From positions 124,001 through 188,000 of the forward strand of contig CABHPB010000072.1 of NCBI GenBank assembly GCA_902168115.1: a DNA stretch of 64,000 nucleotides, given 5' to 3'. A program made the position numbers and the translations under genes. This DNA comes from an uncultured Methylopila sp. GTDB lineage: Bacteria; Pseudomonadota; Alphaproteobacteria; Rhizobiales; Methylopilaceae. The notes beneath the pieces were generated by a model. The model did no database searches. It was given only the letters and a program-made list of their open reading frames with translations, and was not told where the DNA came from. Each line of letters begins with the position of its first letter. Positions within the stretch are counted from its first letter, which is position 1. Below, piece after piece: positions 1 through 10,296 of this stretch.

Positions 1-53
1 CGGACCGTGTTTTGCTACTGTCCGCGTCAGGGCCGCGACTGCTGGGGGGCGAT

Positions 54-2486
54 GTGGCGATCCGTCTGGCGCATCTCTCGGATCTTCATTTCGGACGGAA
101 GTTCGACTTCGGCCTCTGGTCCGCCGTCAAGGCCGAGATCAAGCGCTTCGATCCGGACCTGCTGGTCGTGTCCGGGGACATGGTCGACGAGCCGGAACCG
201 CTGCACCTCCTCGCCGCGAAATGCGAGCTTAGATCTTTCGCGGAGGACGTGGCCGCCGAGCTTGTCGTCGTCCCGGGCAATCACGACGTGTTCGCGTCCG
301 GCCTCGCGAGCGGCCTGTCGCAACGGCAGGACTGGTTCGACAGGATCTTCTTCAACGACACCGCGGAAGCGGAACGCGTCGCGGAGGAGGAGTTCGGGCT
401 TCGCCTGAGGCTCGATCCATCCGTGCTCAATCCGAAGCGGGCGGCGGGCCTGTTCAAGAAGGTGATCGGCGTCGAGGACGATTTCAGGAGCAGCATCCCG
501 GCCAGAGGCGAACAGGACCTGGTGCGACGTCCGGCCAATTGCGACGTGCTGCTCGCCCAGCTCGACTCGACGCGCGTTCCGACCGCCGCCCTCGATCCGA
601 TCGGCCTCGCGACCGGGGAGGTCGACAAGGCGGACCTGGCGGCTCTCCGGGAGGAGCTGAGCAAGATCTCGCAGCCCTATCTGGTCCGCATCGCAGTCAT
701 ACATCACCACGTTCTGCCGATCGCGTTTTCCGGGGGGAGGTGGCTCGGCGCCGAACCGTTCATGGTGCTGAGCAACGCCGGCACGGTGCTGTCCCTGTTC
801 AAGGAGCATCACTTCGATCTCGTGCTGCACGGACACAAGCACGTGCCCCAATACTCCCGCATCGACCTGATGCCGCAGCACGAGGCCGGCTATCCGATCG
901 CCGTCCTCGCCGCCGGCAGCGCCGCGTTGCAGACGGGCAGCGCGACGGGCAACTGCCTGAACTACGTCACCATCTCGGAGAACGGCCATATCGAGGTGGA
1001 GGCCTGCTACTACGGCGCGGGCTCGGGGCCGACGCGCAGCGGCGGGCCGGACAGATATGTTCGCTATTCGGAGTCCCTCGTGTCGGCGAAGCGGCGCGCG
1101 CTGAGGCGGGCCGAAGAGCGCCATCCCATCCGTTGCAGATGCCGCGAGCTGGCGTGCGAGATCACGGAAAGCGGCGATCTGCAGTTCGATCTGACGATCA
1201 AGGGATTTCGGGGAGACGTCAGGAGAAGCATCCTTCGCGAGCACCGGGTCGGGCTGGCGGACGACAGCTGGTTCGTCGACGATCGGCTGGAGGTGGTCCG
1301 GGACAACTGCAGCCACGACGTCAAGCTCGAGCTCCAGGTGGAGCGTGACGCCGGCGCGGGGGCGGACAACCCCCGCAAAGGCCAGAAGCGCAGGTTCACG
1401 ATCGCCGCCTCCGAGGAGGCGCTGCGCGGGGACGGCCTGAGCTATCGGGTGCGATGGGCCTGCGCGAACGGGACCAACCTGACGCGCTGGGAGGCGGAAG
1501 AAAGGACGACCGCGGAGGACCGCGCCGACGGATGGGACGAGGAGTGGCTGAGCGACACCATCACCCACCCGCTCGATCGACTGCTCCTCACCCTGAAGTT
1601 CCCGCCGTCGCTCGCCGCATGTCGCCCCGTGCTCGAATGCCGGCGTCCGTCGTCCTACCCGGCGTACGAGCTGTCGCAGACCGGGAGCGGAGACGCCGAT
1701 CTTCGCGACAAGGAGTGGCTCAAGGACGACAAGATCACGGAGTGCGACAAGGACCAGTTCCAGTACGACCCGGTCAACGGCCTCTGGCGCCTCGACGTCG
1801 CCGATCCCATGGTCGGCTACAACTACCGCATCGTCTGGAAGACGGTCGGCGAGCTCGCCGACATCGAGATCAAGACCGAAGTCGCGCAGCAGCGCGAGAT
1901 GCTGCTGGGCGCGGCGCGCGATCCCCGCTCGTGGCCGCAGCCTTCGCTGAAGGCCTTCGACGAGCTCGCGAACGCGCTCGGGACGGTCTTCGCAAGCGGC
2001 GTCGCGCGCGAGAAGCGCATCGTCGAGTTCATGGTCTACGATTCCGCCGGCGTTTCGCTGCGCCCGGTGCTGACCCGGCGAAGCTGGACGGAGAAACCGG
2101 TCAAGTACGACTACCAGGTGCCGCTGGGGCGCGGACTGGCGGGGGCCGCTTTCCAGCAGCGCCGGGACATGCCCTGGGCGAAGAGCCACACCCACTCGCC
2201 GTTCATCAAGCCCTATCCCTACGAGGGCGAGGACGACGAGGACCGGGTCGAATTGAAATCAATCCTGGCCATGCCGATCTTTCACATCAAGCAGGCGTCG
2301 CTCAAGCGCCCGCCGCCGTGGAGCTGCCTCGGCGTCGTGCTGTTCGGATCGAGCTTGGAAGCGAGGGCTATCCTCGGGATCATACAAAAGAAGAAGAAAA
2401 GCATGGAGGCGTTGCGTGGCGCGCGCGGGCTGGCGCATGCTGTCGTCGACAGCCTCGTCAAGGATCTTGAAGGTCATCCGTCGTGA
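54..2486 (+). CDS. Metallophosphoesterase with GAF-like C-terminal domain
   Basis: An 810-residue protein starting at a GTG preceded by a G-rich stretch (GGGGGG, about 6 bases upstream); an earlier TTG at 12 is possible but adds nothing recognisable. The first 300 residues carry every calcineurin-like phosphoesterase motif in order: SDLH (D10, H12), GDMVD (D42), GNHD (N76-D78), a VIHHH block near residue 220 and HGHKH near 260, so a two-metal phosphodiesterase or nuclease is expected. The middle, about residues 300-600, is not recognised. Residues about 620-780 resemble a GAF-type sensory fold (LGRGLAGAAF, then SILAMPIF). The fusion suggests ligand-controlled hydrolysis; the substrate is unknown. 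It has no signal peptide and is probably cytosolic. Confidence 0.8.
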   Translation: MAIRLAHLSDLHFGRKFDFGLWSAVKAEIKRFDPDLLVVSGDMVDEPEPLHLLAAKCELRSFAEDVAAELVVVPGNHDVFASGLASGLSQRQDWFDRIFFNDTAEAERVAEEEFGLRLRLDPSVLNPKRAAGLFKKVIGVEDDFRSSIPARGEQDLVRRPANCDVLLAQLDSTRVPTAALDPIGLATGEVDKADLAALREELSKISQPYLVRIAVIHHHVLPIAFSGGRWLGAEPFMVLSNAGTVLSLFKEHHFDLVLHGHKHVPQYSRIDLMPQHEAGYPIAVLAAGSAALQTGSATGNCLNYVTISENGHIEVEACYYGAGSGPTRSGGPDRYVRYSESLVSAKRRALRRAEERHPIRCRCRELACEITESGDLQFDLTIKGFRGDVRRSILREHRVGLADDSWFVDDRLEVVRDNCSHDVKLELQVERDAGAGADNPRKGQKRRFTIAASEEALRGDGLSYRVRWACANGTNLTRWEAEERTTAEDRADGWDEEWLSDTITHPLDRLLLTLKFPPSLAACRPVLECRRPSSYPAYELSQTGSGDADLRDKEWLKDDKITECDKDQFQYDPVNGLWRLDVADPMVGYNYRIVWKTVGELADIEIKTEVAQQREMLLGAARDPRSWPQPSLKAFDELANALGTVFASGVAREKRIVEFMVYDSAGVSLRPVLTRRSWTEKPVKYDYQVPLGRGLAGAAFQQRRDMPWAKSHTHSPFIKPYPYEGEDDEDRVELKSILAMPIFHIKQASLKRPPPWSCLGVVLFGSSLEARAILGIIQKKKKSMEALRGARGLAHAVVDSLVKDLEGHPS

Positions 2487-2630
2487 CCCGAGTTAACCAA
2501 CCGATGACGACTGCGGCGGATGATGAACCTGCTGAGTCGTCTTGTTCCCCGCGCGGCGCGAAAGCGCGCATGGGATTGATCTCGAGGTTGCAGTTCCCAG
2601 CTGAGCTCTTTGGGCGAAATTGGTGAGGCC

Positions 2631-2828
2631 ATGAGGCGAATAGACTTGGGTGAAGGCGCAGTCGCGTTCGAGCCGGACTCGGCGGCCGATCGCGTCGATC
2701 AGGTCTCCGACGAGTTTTTCAAGCGCTACAACATCAGCGAAGAGGCCGCTGAACTGTATCGACGCTACAGGTCGGCGATCGAGGCCGCCGCTACCGGCGC
2801 CCGTCCGAAGGCCGACGTCAAGGACTGA
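2631..2828 (+). CDS. Small hypothetical protein
   Basis: A 65-residue acidic, helix-rich protein of unknown family. The ATG at 2631 is chosen because a GGTGAGG ribosome site ends 2 bases before it; an in-frame TTG at 2610 has no such site. The centre, about residues 20-50, is rich in charged residues and Tyr (FFKRYN, LYRRYR) and could be a short helical hairpin. It lies 144 bases downstream of the phosphoesterase on the same strand and may be cotranscribed with it, but no functional link can be shown. Confidence 0.55.
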   Translation: MRRIDLGEGAVAFEPDSAADRVDQVSDEFFKRYNISEEAAELYRRYRSAIEAAATGARPKADVKD

Positions 2829-2893
2829 ACGGCGGACCGCCGACGGCGTCCGCGCCGCGCCGCCGCCCGCGACAAGTCGGGACCGGCGTCCCC

Positions 2894-3826
<933 letters not shown>

Positions 3827-3990
3827 AGGCGTAACGCGTCCTTGGGACGACCGGCTCCGCGAAGGTCTCTCGCGGGCCCGTGAGGAGGCGAGGGCGCTCT
3901 TAACAGCGATTCCAGACGGCCTCAACCTGCGAGGGCGCGATCGGCCGCCGACAGGCGGGACGGTGTCACATTTGGGTCAAGGCGCGGGGC

Positions 3991-4800
3991 TCAGACCAGC
4001 GTGATGGCGGCGATCATCCGGCCGTAGTCCGGTTCGGCGCGGTGGGTCGTGCGCCTGTAGGAGAAGAACCGCTCCTCGTCCGGATAGGTGTCGAGGCCGA
4101 GATCCTCGACGGTTCCAAGCCCGGCGCGCTTCAGCCGCTCGATGACGTAGCCGCCGAGGTCGAACCACGCGTGGCCGGGCTTGTCGCCAGGCGCGAACCA
4201 GCGCGCGTTGGCTGCATCGTCCGCGGTGAAGCGGGCGGCGAATTCCGGACCGACCTCGTAGGATTTCTGGCGTATGCAGGGCCCGAGCGCCGCGGTGACG
4301 TTTCCGCGCGTCGCGCCGAGCTCCTCCATCTTCGCGACGGTCGCCTCGATCACGCCGCCGATCGCGCCCTTCCAGCCGGAATGCGCGGCCGCGACGACGC
4401 GCGCCGTCGGGTCGGCGAAAAGGATCGGGCAGCAGTCCGCGGTGGTGACGCCGGCCGCGACGCCGACCGTGCGCGTCGCGACGCTGTCGACATGCGGGGC
4501 GCTCATGCGCGGCCAGGCGGTCTCTGTGATCACCGCTTCCGCCGAATGCACCTGCCACGGCAGCGCAAGCGTTCCTTCGCCGAGGCCGAGATGGGCCGTC
4601 ATGCGGCGCCGGTTCTCCAGCACGGCGTCGGGCTCGTCATTGGAGCCGAGGCCGCCGTTGAGGCCGCGATAGATCCCCGACGACACGCCGCCTTCGCGGG
4701 TGAAGAAGGCGTGGGCGATCCCGGGAAGCGCGGCGAGCGCCGGCGACTCGACGATGGGAAGCCTTGCGGGCGCGAGCGATTCGGCGGCGAGCGCGTCCAT
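3991..4800 (-). CDS. pgeF: Peptidoglycan editing factor / laccase-domain protein (YfiH family)
   Basis: A 269-residue member of the YfiH/laccase-domain family, whose members act as purine nucleoside phosphorylase-like enzymes and edit peptidoglycan precursors. Visible motifs are HAFFTREGGVS near the N-terminus, LPWQVHSA, TTADCCPILFAD with the metal-binding Cys, AAHSGWKG with the His, and LGPCI. It is the third gene of a minus-strand run lgt-midA-pgeF, starting 13 bases after the methyltransferase stop, an arrangement familiar in alphaproteobacteria and consistent with envelope housekeeping. Confidence 0.93.
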   Translation of the reverse strand: MDALAAESLAPARLPIVESPALAALPGIAHAFFTREGGVSSGIYRGLNGGLGSNDEPDAVLENRRRMTAHLGLGEGTLALPWQVHSAEAVITETAWPRMSAPHVDSVATRTVGVAAGVTTADCCPILFADPTARVVAAAHSGWKGAIGGVIEATVAKMEELGATRGNVTAALGPCIRQKSYEVGPEFAARFTADDAANARWFAPGDKPGHAWFDLGGYVIERLKRAGLGTVEDLGLDTYPDEERFFSYRRTTHRAEPDYGRMIAAITLV

Positions 4801-4813
4801 CGGGTCGAACTCC

Positions 4814-5911
4814 TTACGGTCTCAAGGCTTCCGGCTCGAAGCCGGGCAGGGGGCCCAGCCGAGGATCGCCGAAGGCGAGGGCCTTGAACAGCGCGCCCAT
4901 TGCGCGCGGGGACCGATCGGTCAGCCGCGCGGCCGCGGCGCGGATCGCGTCGCGCTGGGCCGGCGAGGCCGTCGCGGCGAGGCGCTGCGCGCGCGCGGCG
5001 AGGCCGAGCCGCTCGAGAAAGTCCGCCTGCGGAAGCAGCTTCATCGCCGCCGCGCCGGCCCGCGCCGTCGCCGCCGCGAGCGCCGCGAAATCGACATGGG
5101 CGGTGAGGTCGGCCTCTCCGGGATTTTCGAGCGGATCGACGAAACCGTGGGCCTTCATCGCCTGGAAGGTGTCGCCCGAACCTGCGCCATAGCCGTAGTC
5201 GATGGTCAGGCCCGCGCCGCCATGGGCCGCGACATGCGCGGCGATGCGGGCCGCGACGTCGAGCGCCTGCGCGCAGACCTCGCGGACGGCGCCCTCGGGC
5301 GCGTCGGGCAGGTCTATGTCTGTAGGCGCCTCGGCCGAAAGCCCGGAGGTCAGGACGCCGGCGTCGGTGGTTCCGACCAGCCGCTCGCGCCAGCCGCGCC
5401 CGGTCCGGACGAACTGGCGGATCGGCAGCGCGTCGAAGAACTCGTTGGAGGCGACGATGGCGGGCCCGGCGCCGTCCAGCGCCTCCTCGACGGTCGGCAC
5501 CCATCGCAGCGGGGCGGCGCCGCCGCCGAGTCGCTTCGCCTGCGCCTCCCTCAGCGTCGGGCTGGTCTCGACGAGGACGACGTCGGCCGCGTCCAGAAAT
5601 CCCGGCGCGATCCGTCCCGCGCGGAGCAGGTCGGCCATCAACGTCCCGCGGCCGGGGCCGAGCTCGACCAGCGAGAACCGCGCCGGCGAACCCATCGATC
5701 GCCAGACCTCGGCGCTCCAGAGCCCGATCAGTTCGCCGAACATCTGGCTGATTTCCGGCGCGGTGACGAAGTCGCCGCGCGCGCCGAATGGATCGCGCGT
5801 CGCGTAGTAGCCGTGGATCGGATGGCCAAGGCAGAGCGCCATGTAGCGGTCGAGCCGCATCGGGCCGTCGGCGCGGATCGTCGCCGCGATCTCGCGCCCG
5901 AGCGGGGTCAT
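4814..5911 (-). CDS. MidA/NDUFAF7-type SAM-dependent methyltransferase
   Basis: A 365-residue class I methyltransferase of the MidA/NDUFAF7 family, whose mitochondrial member methylates an arginine of a complex I subunit. The N-terminal DRYMALCLGHP, GYYATRDPFGARGDF and TAPEISQMFGELIG blocks are characteristic. The SAM-binding loop ELGPGRGTLMADLLR lies near residues 85-100, and a second acidic block DYGYG near residue 220. Its ATG overlaps the lgt stop (ATGA), implying translational coupling. Whether the local target is the NADH dehydrogenase is inferred only from the family. Confidence 0.9.
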   Translation of the reverse strand: MTPLGREIAATIRADGPMRLDRYMALCLGHPIHGYYATRDPFGARGDFVTAPEISQMFGELIGLWSAEVWRSMGSPARFSLVELGPGRGTLMADLLRAGRIAPGFLDAADVVLVETSPTLREAQAKRLGGGAAPLRWVPTVEEALDGAGPAIVASNEFFDALPIRQFVRTGRGWRERLVGTTDAGVLTSGLSAEAPTDIDLPDAPEGAVREVCAQALDVAARIAAHVAAHGGAGLTIDYGYGAGSGDTFQAMKAHGFVDPLENPGEADLTAHVDFAALAAATARAGAAAMKLLPQADFLERLGLAARAQRLAATASPAQRDAIRAAAARLTDRSPRAMGALFKALAFGDPRLGPLPGFEPEALRP

Positions 5912-6729
5912 GCCTCGGCGGAACGCCGCTTCAGCGCAAGCCCGGCGACCGTGAGCCCGAGCGCGATCATCGGCAGGGACAGCAGCATGCCCATGGTGAG
6001 GCCGCCTGCGAGGAAGCCGAGCTGCGGGTCAGGCTGGCGGAACATCTCGCCGATGATGCGCGCGACGCCGTAGCCGACCGCGAACAGGCCCGCGACGAGC
6101 CCTGGCCGTTTCAGCGCGCCGGCCCGGACCAGCAGCTGCACCAGCACGAACAGCGCGATCCCTTCGAGGGCCGCCTGGTAGAGCTGGCTCGGATGGCGCG
6201 GCGCCGGGCCGCCATGCGGGAAGATCATGCCCCACGGAACGTCGGTCACGCGGCCGAACAGCTCGCCGTTGATGAAGTTGGCGATGCGCCCGAAGAACAG
6301 GCCGATCGGAGCGACCGCCGAGGCGAGGTCGAGGATGGGCAGGACCGGCAGCCGGCGGCTCCGGGCGAACAGGAAGATGCCGAAGGCGGCGCCGATCAGC
6401 CCGCCATGAAAGCTCATGCCGCCGTGCCAGAGCTTCAGCGCCTCGAGCGGGGCGTCGATATAGGCCGGCAGGTCGTAGAACAGCACGTAGCCGAGCCGCC
6501 CGCCGAGGATGATGCCGAAGGCGATGTAGACGATGAGGTCGTCGACCGCGATCGGCTCGGGATGCGGCGTCGTCCCCCAGAGCGCGTCATTGCCGCAGAT
6601 GCGCTTGGCGAGCCACCAGCCGAGCAGCAGGCCCGCGACATAGGCGAGCGCATAGAAGCGGATCTCGACCGGACCGATCGGGATGCCGGTCGGAATCTCG
6701 GGAAAGGCGATCGCGGCGAGCTCAAACAT
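5908..6729 (-). CDS. lgt: Prolipoprotein diacylglyceryl transferase
   Basis: The inner-membrane enzyme transfers diacylglycerol from phosphatidylglycerol to the lipobox cysteine of prolipoproteins, the first step of lipoprotein maturation. The 273-residue protein has about seven membrane segments and the Lgt core HGGMSFHGGLIG, followed by the signature GRIANFINGELFGRVTDVPWG. The C-terminal RQPDPQLGF region also fits. It heads the lgt-midA-pgeF run and lies 51 bases downstream of the large PLA2-like gene on the same strand. Confidence 0.97.
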   Translation of the reverse strand: MFELAAIAFPEIPTGIPIGPVEIRFYALAYVAGLLLGWWLAKRICGNDALWGTTPHPEPIAVDDLIVYIAFGIILGGRLGYVLFYDLPAYIDAPLEALKLWHGGMSFHGGLIGAAFGIFLFARSRRLPVLPILDLASAVAPIGLFFGRIANFINGELFGRVTDVPWGMIFPHGGPAPRHPSQLYQAALEGIALFVLVQLLVRAGALKRPGLVAGLFAVGYGVARIIGEMFRQPDPQLGFLAGGLTMGMLLSLPMIALGLTVAGLALKRRSAEA

Positions 6730-6780
6730 GTGACGCGTCCGGGGAGGGCGCGGCAGGCATGGGCGGCGGGGAGAGGGGTG

Positions 6781-9198
6781 TCAAGCCGGCGGATCGACCC
6801 GGCGCCACTCCGGGGAGCCTCGCTCCTTTCTGAACAGCGAGAAGTCGTCGTAGTCGAGCGTCAGCACCGCGATCTCCGGATCGCCGTCGCCGTCGAAGTC
6901 ACCGACCGCGACCGGCGCGCGGTTGATCAGCCCGGCGATGTCGCGCAGCCGCGCTTCGCCGTCGAGTTCGGAGGTCGACCATTCCAGCGTCTGGCTGCGC
7001 TGCTGCGCCTTGCCGTCGACGTCGCCCGAGGAGCAGCCGTCGGACTGCGCATAGTGGCCGCGCGGGTTCTCGTAGTTCACGAGACAGAAATACTGCAGGT
7101 GCACGGGCGAGGAGGGCTTGGCCCGGATCGCCTTGGTCGTGTCGGCGCCTTCCGACCAGTCGCCGGGGTTCGAAGCGTCGTCGATGTTGAACTCGACGAC
7201 CTGCAGGCTCGAGCTCGGCCACACTTTCGGCTCGTCGCATTCCGTCGGCGCCTGCGCATCGCAGGGGCGGGCCTCCTGGAACGAGACCCTCATCATCAGG
7301 ACCGTCCGTCCCCCGATCATCCGCCATGGCCGGGCGAGCCACGTGACGTCGAGATCGGGCAGGCATCTGGTCATGCGCCGGCTTTCGACCGACAGAGCGG
7401 GCTTCGGCGCGATGGAGAAGCGGACGACCTTCAGTCCGCCGCACGCCTCCGACGGCACGATCGAGATCAGGCCCTGCCGGTTGTTCGCGTCCGGCGCCGT
7501 CCACGCCATCGGCTCGTAACTCTCCCGCAGCCGCTGCGCGTCGACCTGTTCGTAGAACGGAGCGAGGCCCGGCGGAGTCTCGGCCGGCGTCCATCGAAAC
7601 ACGGCGTTCGACGAGTACCCGTCGCCGTTGGGAGCGCCGCGCCGGCTCCAGACCAGTCCGGCCGGGAGATCGGAACGGACCACCTGCGGCGGCAGCACGA
7701 AGTCGCGATAAAGATCGCAGCTGCCCGCGCCCGCGGAGAGGCTGCAGTTCTTCTCGAACGTCCTGAACGGCTCGCGATTGACCGCGGCGATGTCTTTCTC
7801 GGGCGAGATCGTGAGTTTCACGATGCAGGACGACCTGTCGTCGGCCGCGCACTGCTTGTCCGAGAGGCCGAAGAAGACCATGGCCCCGGCGGGTCCGGTC
7901 CCGTTCGCGGCGTCGGGATAGATCGCGTTCAGCCCGACCAGCCTCGCCACGCCGCCCGTCATCGCGTGGATATCGACGAACGAGGCCGACGTGAGGCTGG
8001 CGGCGGCGTCGAGCGATCTCTTGTCGCCGGCGCAGAGCGCGCTGTCGGTGATGTCGCGGCCGCTTCCGAACAGGCGCATCCAGTCCGCCGAGGTGGCGCG
8101 TCCCGGAGCGAGGCCCGAAAAGGCGGTTTCGGGCTGTTCGGTCTCGTTCTGGCGCATCCAGACGAGCCAGTCCTCCGCGGGCCCGCCCGCGGTCTGCGCC
8201 ATCCGCGTCACGACCGGCAGCGAGCTGCGGAACCGGAAGTCGCCGCCGAGCGTGTAGGCGGCGCAGAGCCGTTTGCCGTCCATGCCGACGCCGAGGATGC
8301 GCAGCTGGAGCCCCGAAGGCCGCGTGCGGAAGACATAGAGCGCCTTCGGCATCGCGTTCGTCCAGTTGCGCGGCCTGTCGGCGATCCTGACCGTCGCGAA
8401 CTCCCGGGAGCGCTGAGGCTGTCCGTCGAACTCGTAGTAGGTGGACGATTGGGCGTCCCAGGCGGGCGGCGGCGGCGCCCAATACTCTTTCTTCCATGCG
8501 TTCCAGAACGCGAAGTACCGGCAGTAGGTGCAGGTCGGAAGCGCGTCGCCCGGCGTGCTGTCGGCCCGACGGAAGCTGCCGGCGCCGCCGAGAATGACGC
8601 CGAGCGCGATCTTGCGCGCGTCGGTTTCGCAACCGGTCATCTTGGTGGTCGGCTCGGGCGGCAGCACGTCGTCGGGCCGAAGCGGGTGCCGCCGCACGGC
8701 GACGGAGGCGAGCTCCGGCTCGGCGGCCTGTTTCGCCGAGGCCGGTTTCACAAGGGTCGGGCCGTTGATCTGCGTGCAGAGCTTGAAGGCGTTTTCCTGC
8801 AGCAGGTAGTCGCAATCGACCTGGGAGTAGCCGTAGGTGGCGGCGCCGTGCCGGTAACACAGGTCGTGATGCACGCAGGCCTGCCGCATCTGCAGCGAGA
8901 CCGAAGCCGTCCGTGCGTCTCGCGGGAAGGCCAGCCATTCGGCCAACGGCGGCAGGCTGCAGCTGAGGCCCTCGCCCTTGCCGCCGACGATCTCGACGCC
9001 GTCGGAGCCCGCCGAATAGTCCGTGACGGTCGGCGGCATGCTGCGGACCTGGGATCCGAGCGCGTTGGCGAGGACGTGGTTTGCCAGCGGGCCGGCGACG
9101 TCTCGGACGGCGACCCCGACGACCGCCGCGACGAGCAGCAGCAGGACGGCCAGCCCGGCAAGCCTGTACGCGACCCTCGAAAGTCGACCGCCGGCCAT
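6781..9198 (-). CDS. Exported protein with phospholipase A2-type motif and C-terminal FG-GAP repeat
   Basis: An 805-residue protein of unrecognised overall family. Residues 11-31 form one hydrophobic anchor or uncleaved signal; the rest should be periplasmic or extracellular. Residues 106-141 carry the phospholipase A2-type pattern C108-x-x-H111-D112-x-C114-Y115, followed by CD at 129-130 and a further Cys at 141, as in small secreted PLA2 folds where the His-Asp pair is catalytic. Several further cysteines suggest disulphides. Near the C-terminus GDFDGDGDPEIAV is an FG-GAP (integrin-type) calcium-binding repeat. Activity is inferred, not shown; a degenerate enzyme or structural use of the fold is possible. 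It sits immediately upstream of lgt on the same strand. Confidence 0.7.
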   Translation of the reverse strand: MAGGRLSRVAYRLAGLAVLLLLVAAVVGVAVRDVAGPLANHVLANALGSQVRSMPPTVTDYSAGSDGVEIVGGKGEGLSCSLPPLAEWLAFPRDARTASVSLQMRQACVHHDLCYRHGAATYGYSQVDCDYLLQENAFKLCTQINGPTLVKPASAKQAAEPELASVAVRRHPLRPDDVLPPEPTTKMTGCETDARKIALGVILGGAGSFRRADSTPGDALPTCTYCRYFAFWNAWKKEYWAPPPPAWDAQSSTYYEFDGQPQRSREFATVRIADRPRNWTNAMPKALYVFRTRPSGLQLRILGVGMDGKRLCAAYTLGGDFRFRSSLPVVTRMAQTAGGPAEDWLVWMRQNETEQPETAFSGLAPGRATSADWMRLFGSGRDITDSALCAGDKRSLDAAASLTSASFVDIHAMTGGVARLVGLNAIYPDAANGTGPAGAMVFFGLSDKQCAADDRSSCIVKLTISPEKDIAAVNREPFRTFEKNCSLSAGAGSCDLYRDFVLPPQVVRSDLPAGLVWSRRGAPNGDGYSSNAVFRWTPAETPPGLAPFYEQVDAQRLRESYEPMAWTAPDANNRQGLISIVPSEACGGLKVVRFSIAPKPALSVESRRMTRCLPDLDVTWLARPWRMIGGRTVLMMRVSFQEARPCDAQAPTECDEPKVWPSSSLQVVEFNIDDASNPGDWSEGADTTKAIRAKPSSPVHLQYFCLVNYENPRGHYAQSDGCSSGDVDGKAQQRSQTLEWSTSELDGEARLRDIAGLINRAPVAVGDFDGDGDPEIAVLTLDYDDFSLFRKERGSPEWRRVDPPA

Positions 9199-9303
9199 TT
9201 GCTGCGCGCCCCCACGCCAAGCTTCCGGATCTTAGCACGGGGCTCGGGTTCGCGCATCGATTTCCGGCCCGGCGGGCGTCCGGGCCTGCGATTGGTTAAG
9301 CGT

Positions 9304-10296
9304 CTATTTCCCGCCGTCCAAGGTCCTCATCTGATGCTCGGGATAGCGCTCGCCGGCGGCGGCGTCCCTCGGCATCGCCCGCTCGATCGCGGCGAGGTCC
9401 TCCTTGCCCAGCGACACGTCCAGCGCGGCGAGCGCCTCCGCCAGCCGATCGCGCCGCCGGGCGCCGATCACCGGAACGATGTCCTGCCCTTGCGCGAGGA
9501 CCCATGCGATCGCGATCTGCGCGACCGTGACGCCGCGCGTCTCGGCGACGGAGCGGAGCGCCTCGACCAGAGCGAGGTTGTGCTCGGCGTTCTCGCCCTG
9601 GAAGCGCGGGCTCATCCCGCGGTAGTCGCCTTTGGCCGTCTCCTTCGCGGTCCAGTGGCCGCTGATCAGGCCCCTCGACAGCACGCCATAGGCGGTCATC
9701 GCGATCCCGAGCTCGCGGAGCGTCGGCAGCACCTGGTCTTCGACGGCCCGGGAGATCAGCGAATATTCGATCTGCAGGTCAACGATCGGATGGACGGCGG
9801 CCGCGCGCCGGATCGTTTGCGGGCCGACCTCGGACAATCCGATGTGACGCACGTAGCCGGCCTTCACCATGTCGGCGATCGCGCCCACCGTCTCCTCGAT
9901 CGGCACGTTCGGATCGAGCCGCGCCGGGCGATAGACGTCGACATGGTCGACGCCGAGACGGTTCAGCGTGTAGGCGAGCGAGGTCTTCACCGCCTCCGGC
10001 CGGCCGTCGAAGCCGATCCAGCCGCCGGCCGGGTCGCGCAGCGCGCCGAACTTGACGCTGAGCTGGTAGCTGTCGCGCGGCACGCCCTTCAGCGCCTCGG
10101 CGATCAGCAGCTCGTTGTGGCCCATGCCGTAGAAGTCGCCGGTGTCGAGCAGCGTGCCGCCGGCCTCGAGCGCGGCGCGGATCGTCGCGATGCTCTCGTC
10201 GCGGTCGGACGGTCCGTACATGCCCGACATGCCCATGCAGCCGAGACCGATCGCCGAGACCTCGGGGCCGGTCGCGCCGAGTTTGCGCGTCTCCAT
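9304..10296 (-). CDS. Aldo/keto reductase
   Basis: A 330-residue NADPH-dependent aldo/keto reductase of the YajO/AKR13-like type. It opens with LGATGPEVSAIGLGCMGM, then LLDTGDFYG (catalytic Asp and Tyr) and a Lys in SVKFGALRD. The position that normally supplies the fourth catalytic residue (YxxHRxDP) reads YRPARLDP, so His is replaced by Ala. The nucleotide-binding end is present (IVPVIGARRRDRLAEAL). It is divergent from the LysR gene, 97 bases apart, so control by that regulator is likely. Confidence 0.9.
   Translation of the reverse strand: METRKLGATGPEVSAIGLGCMGMSGMYGPSDRDESIATIRAALEAGGTLLDTGDFYGMGHNELLIAEALKGVPRDSYQLSVKFGALRDPAGGWIGFDGRPEAVKTSLAYTLNRLGVDHVDVYRPARLDPNVPIEETVGAIADMVKAGYVRHIGLSEVGPQTIRRAAAVHPIVDLQIEYSLISRAVEDQVLPTLRELGIAMTAYGVLSRGLISGHWTAKETAKGDYRGMSPRFQGENAEHNLALVEALRSVAETRGVTVAQIAIAWVLAQGQDIVPVIGARRRDRLAEALAALDVSLGKEDLAAIERAMPRDAAAGERYPEHQMRTLDGGK

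Noticed and set aside
27-2195. A long minus-strand frame opposite the phosphoesterase
   Set aside because: The plus-strand frame has all metal-binding motifs; the opposite one has none.
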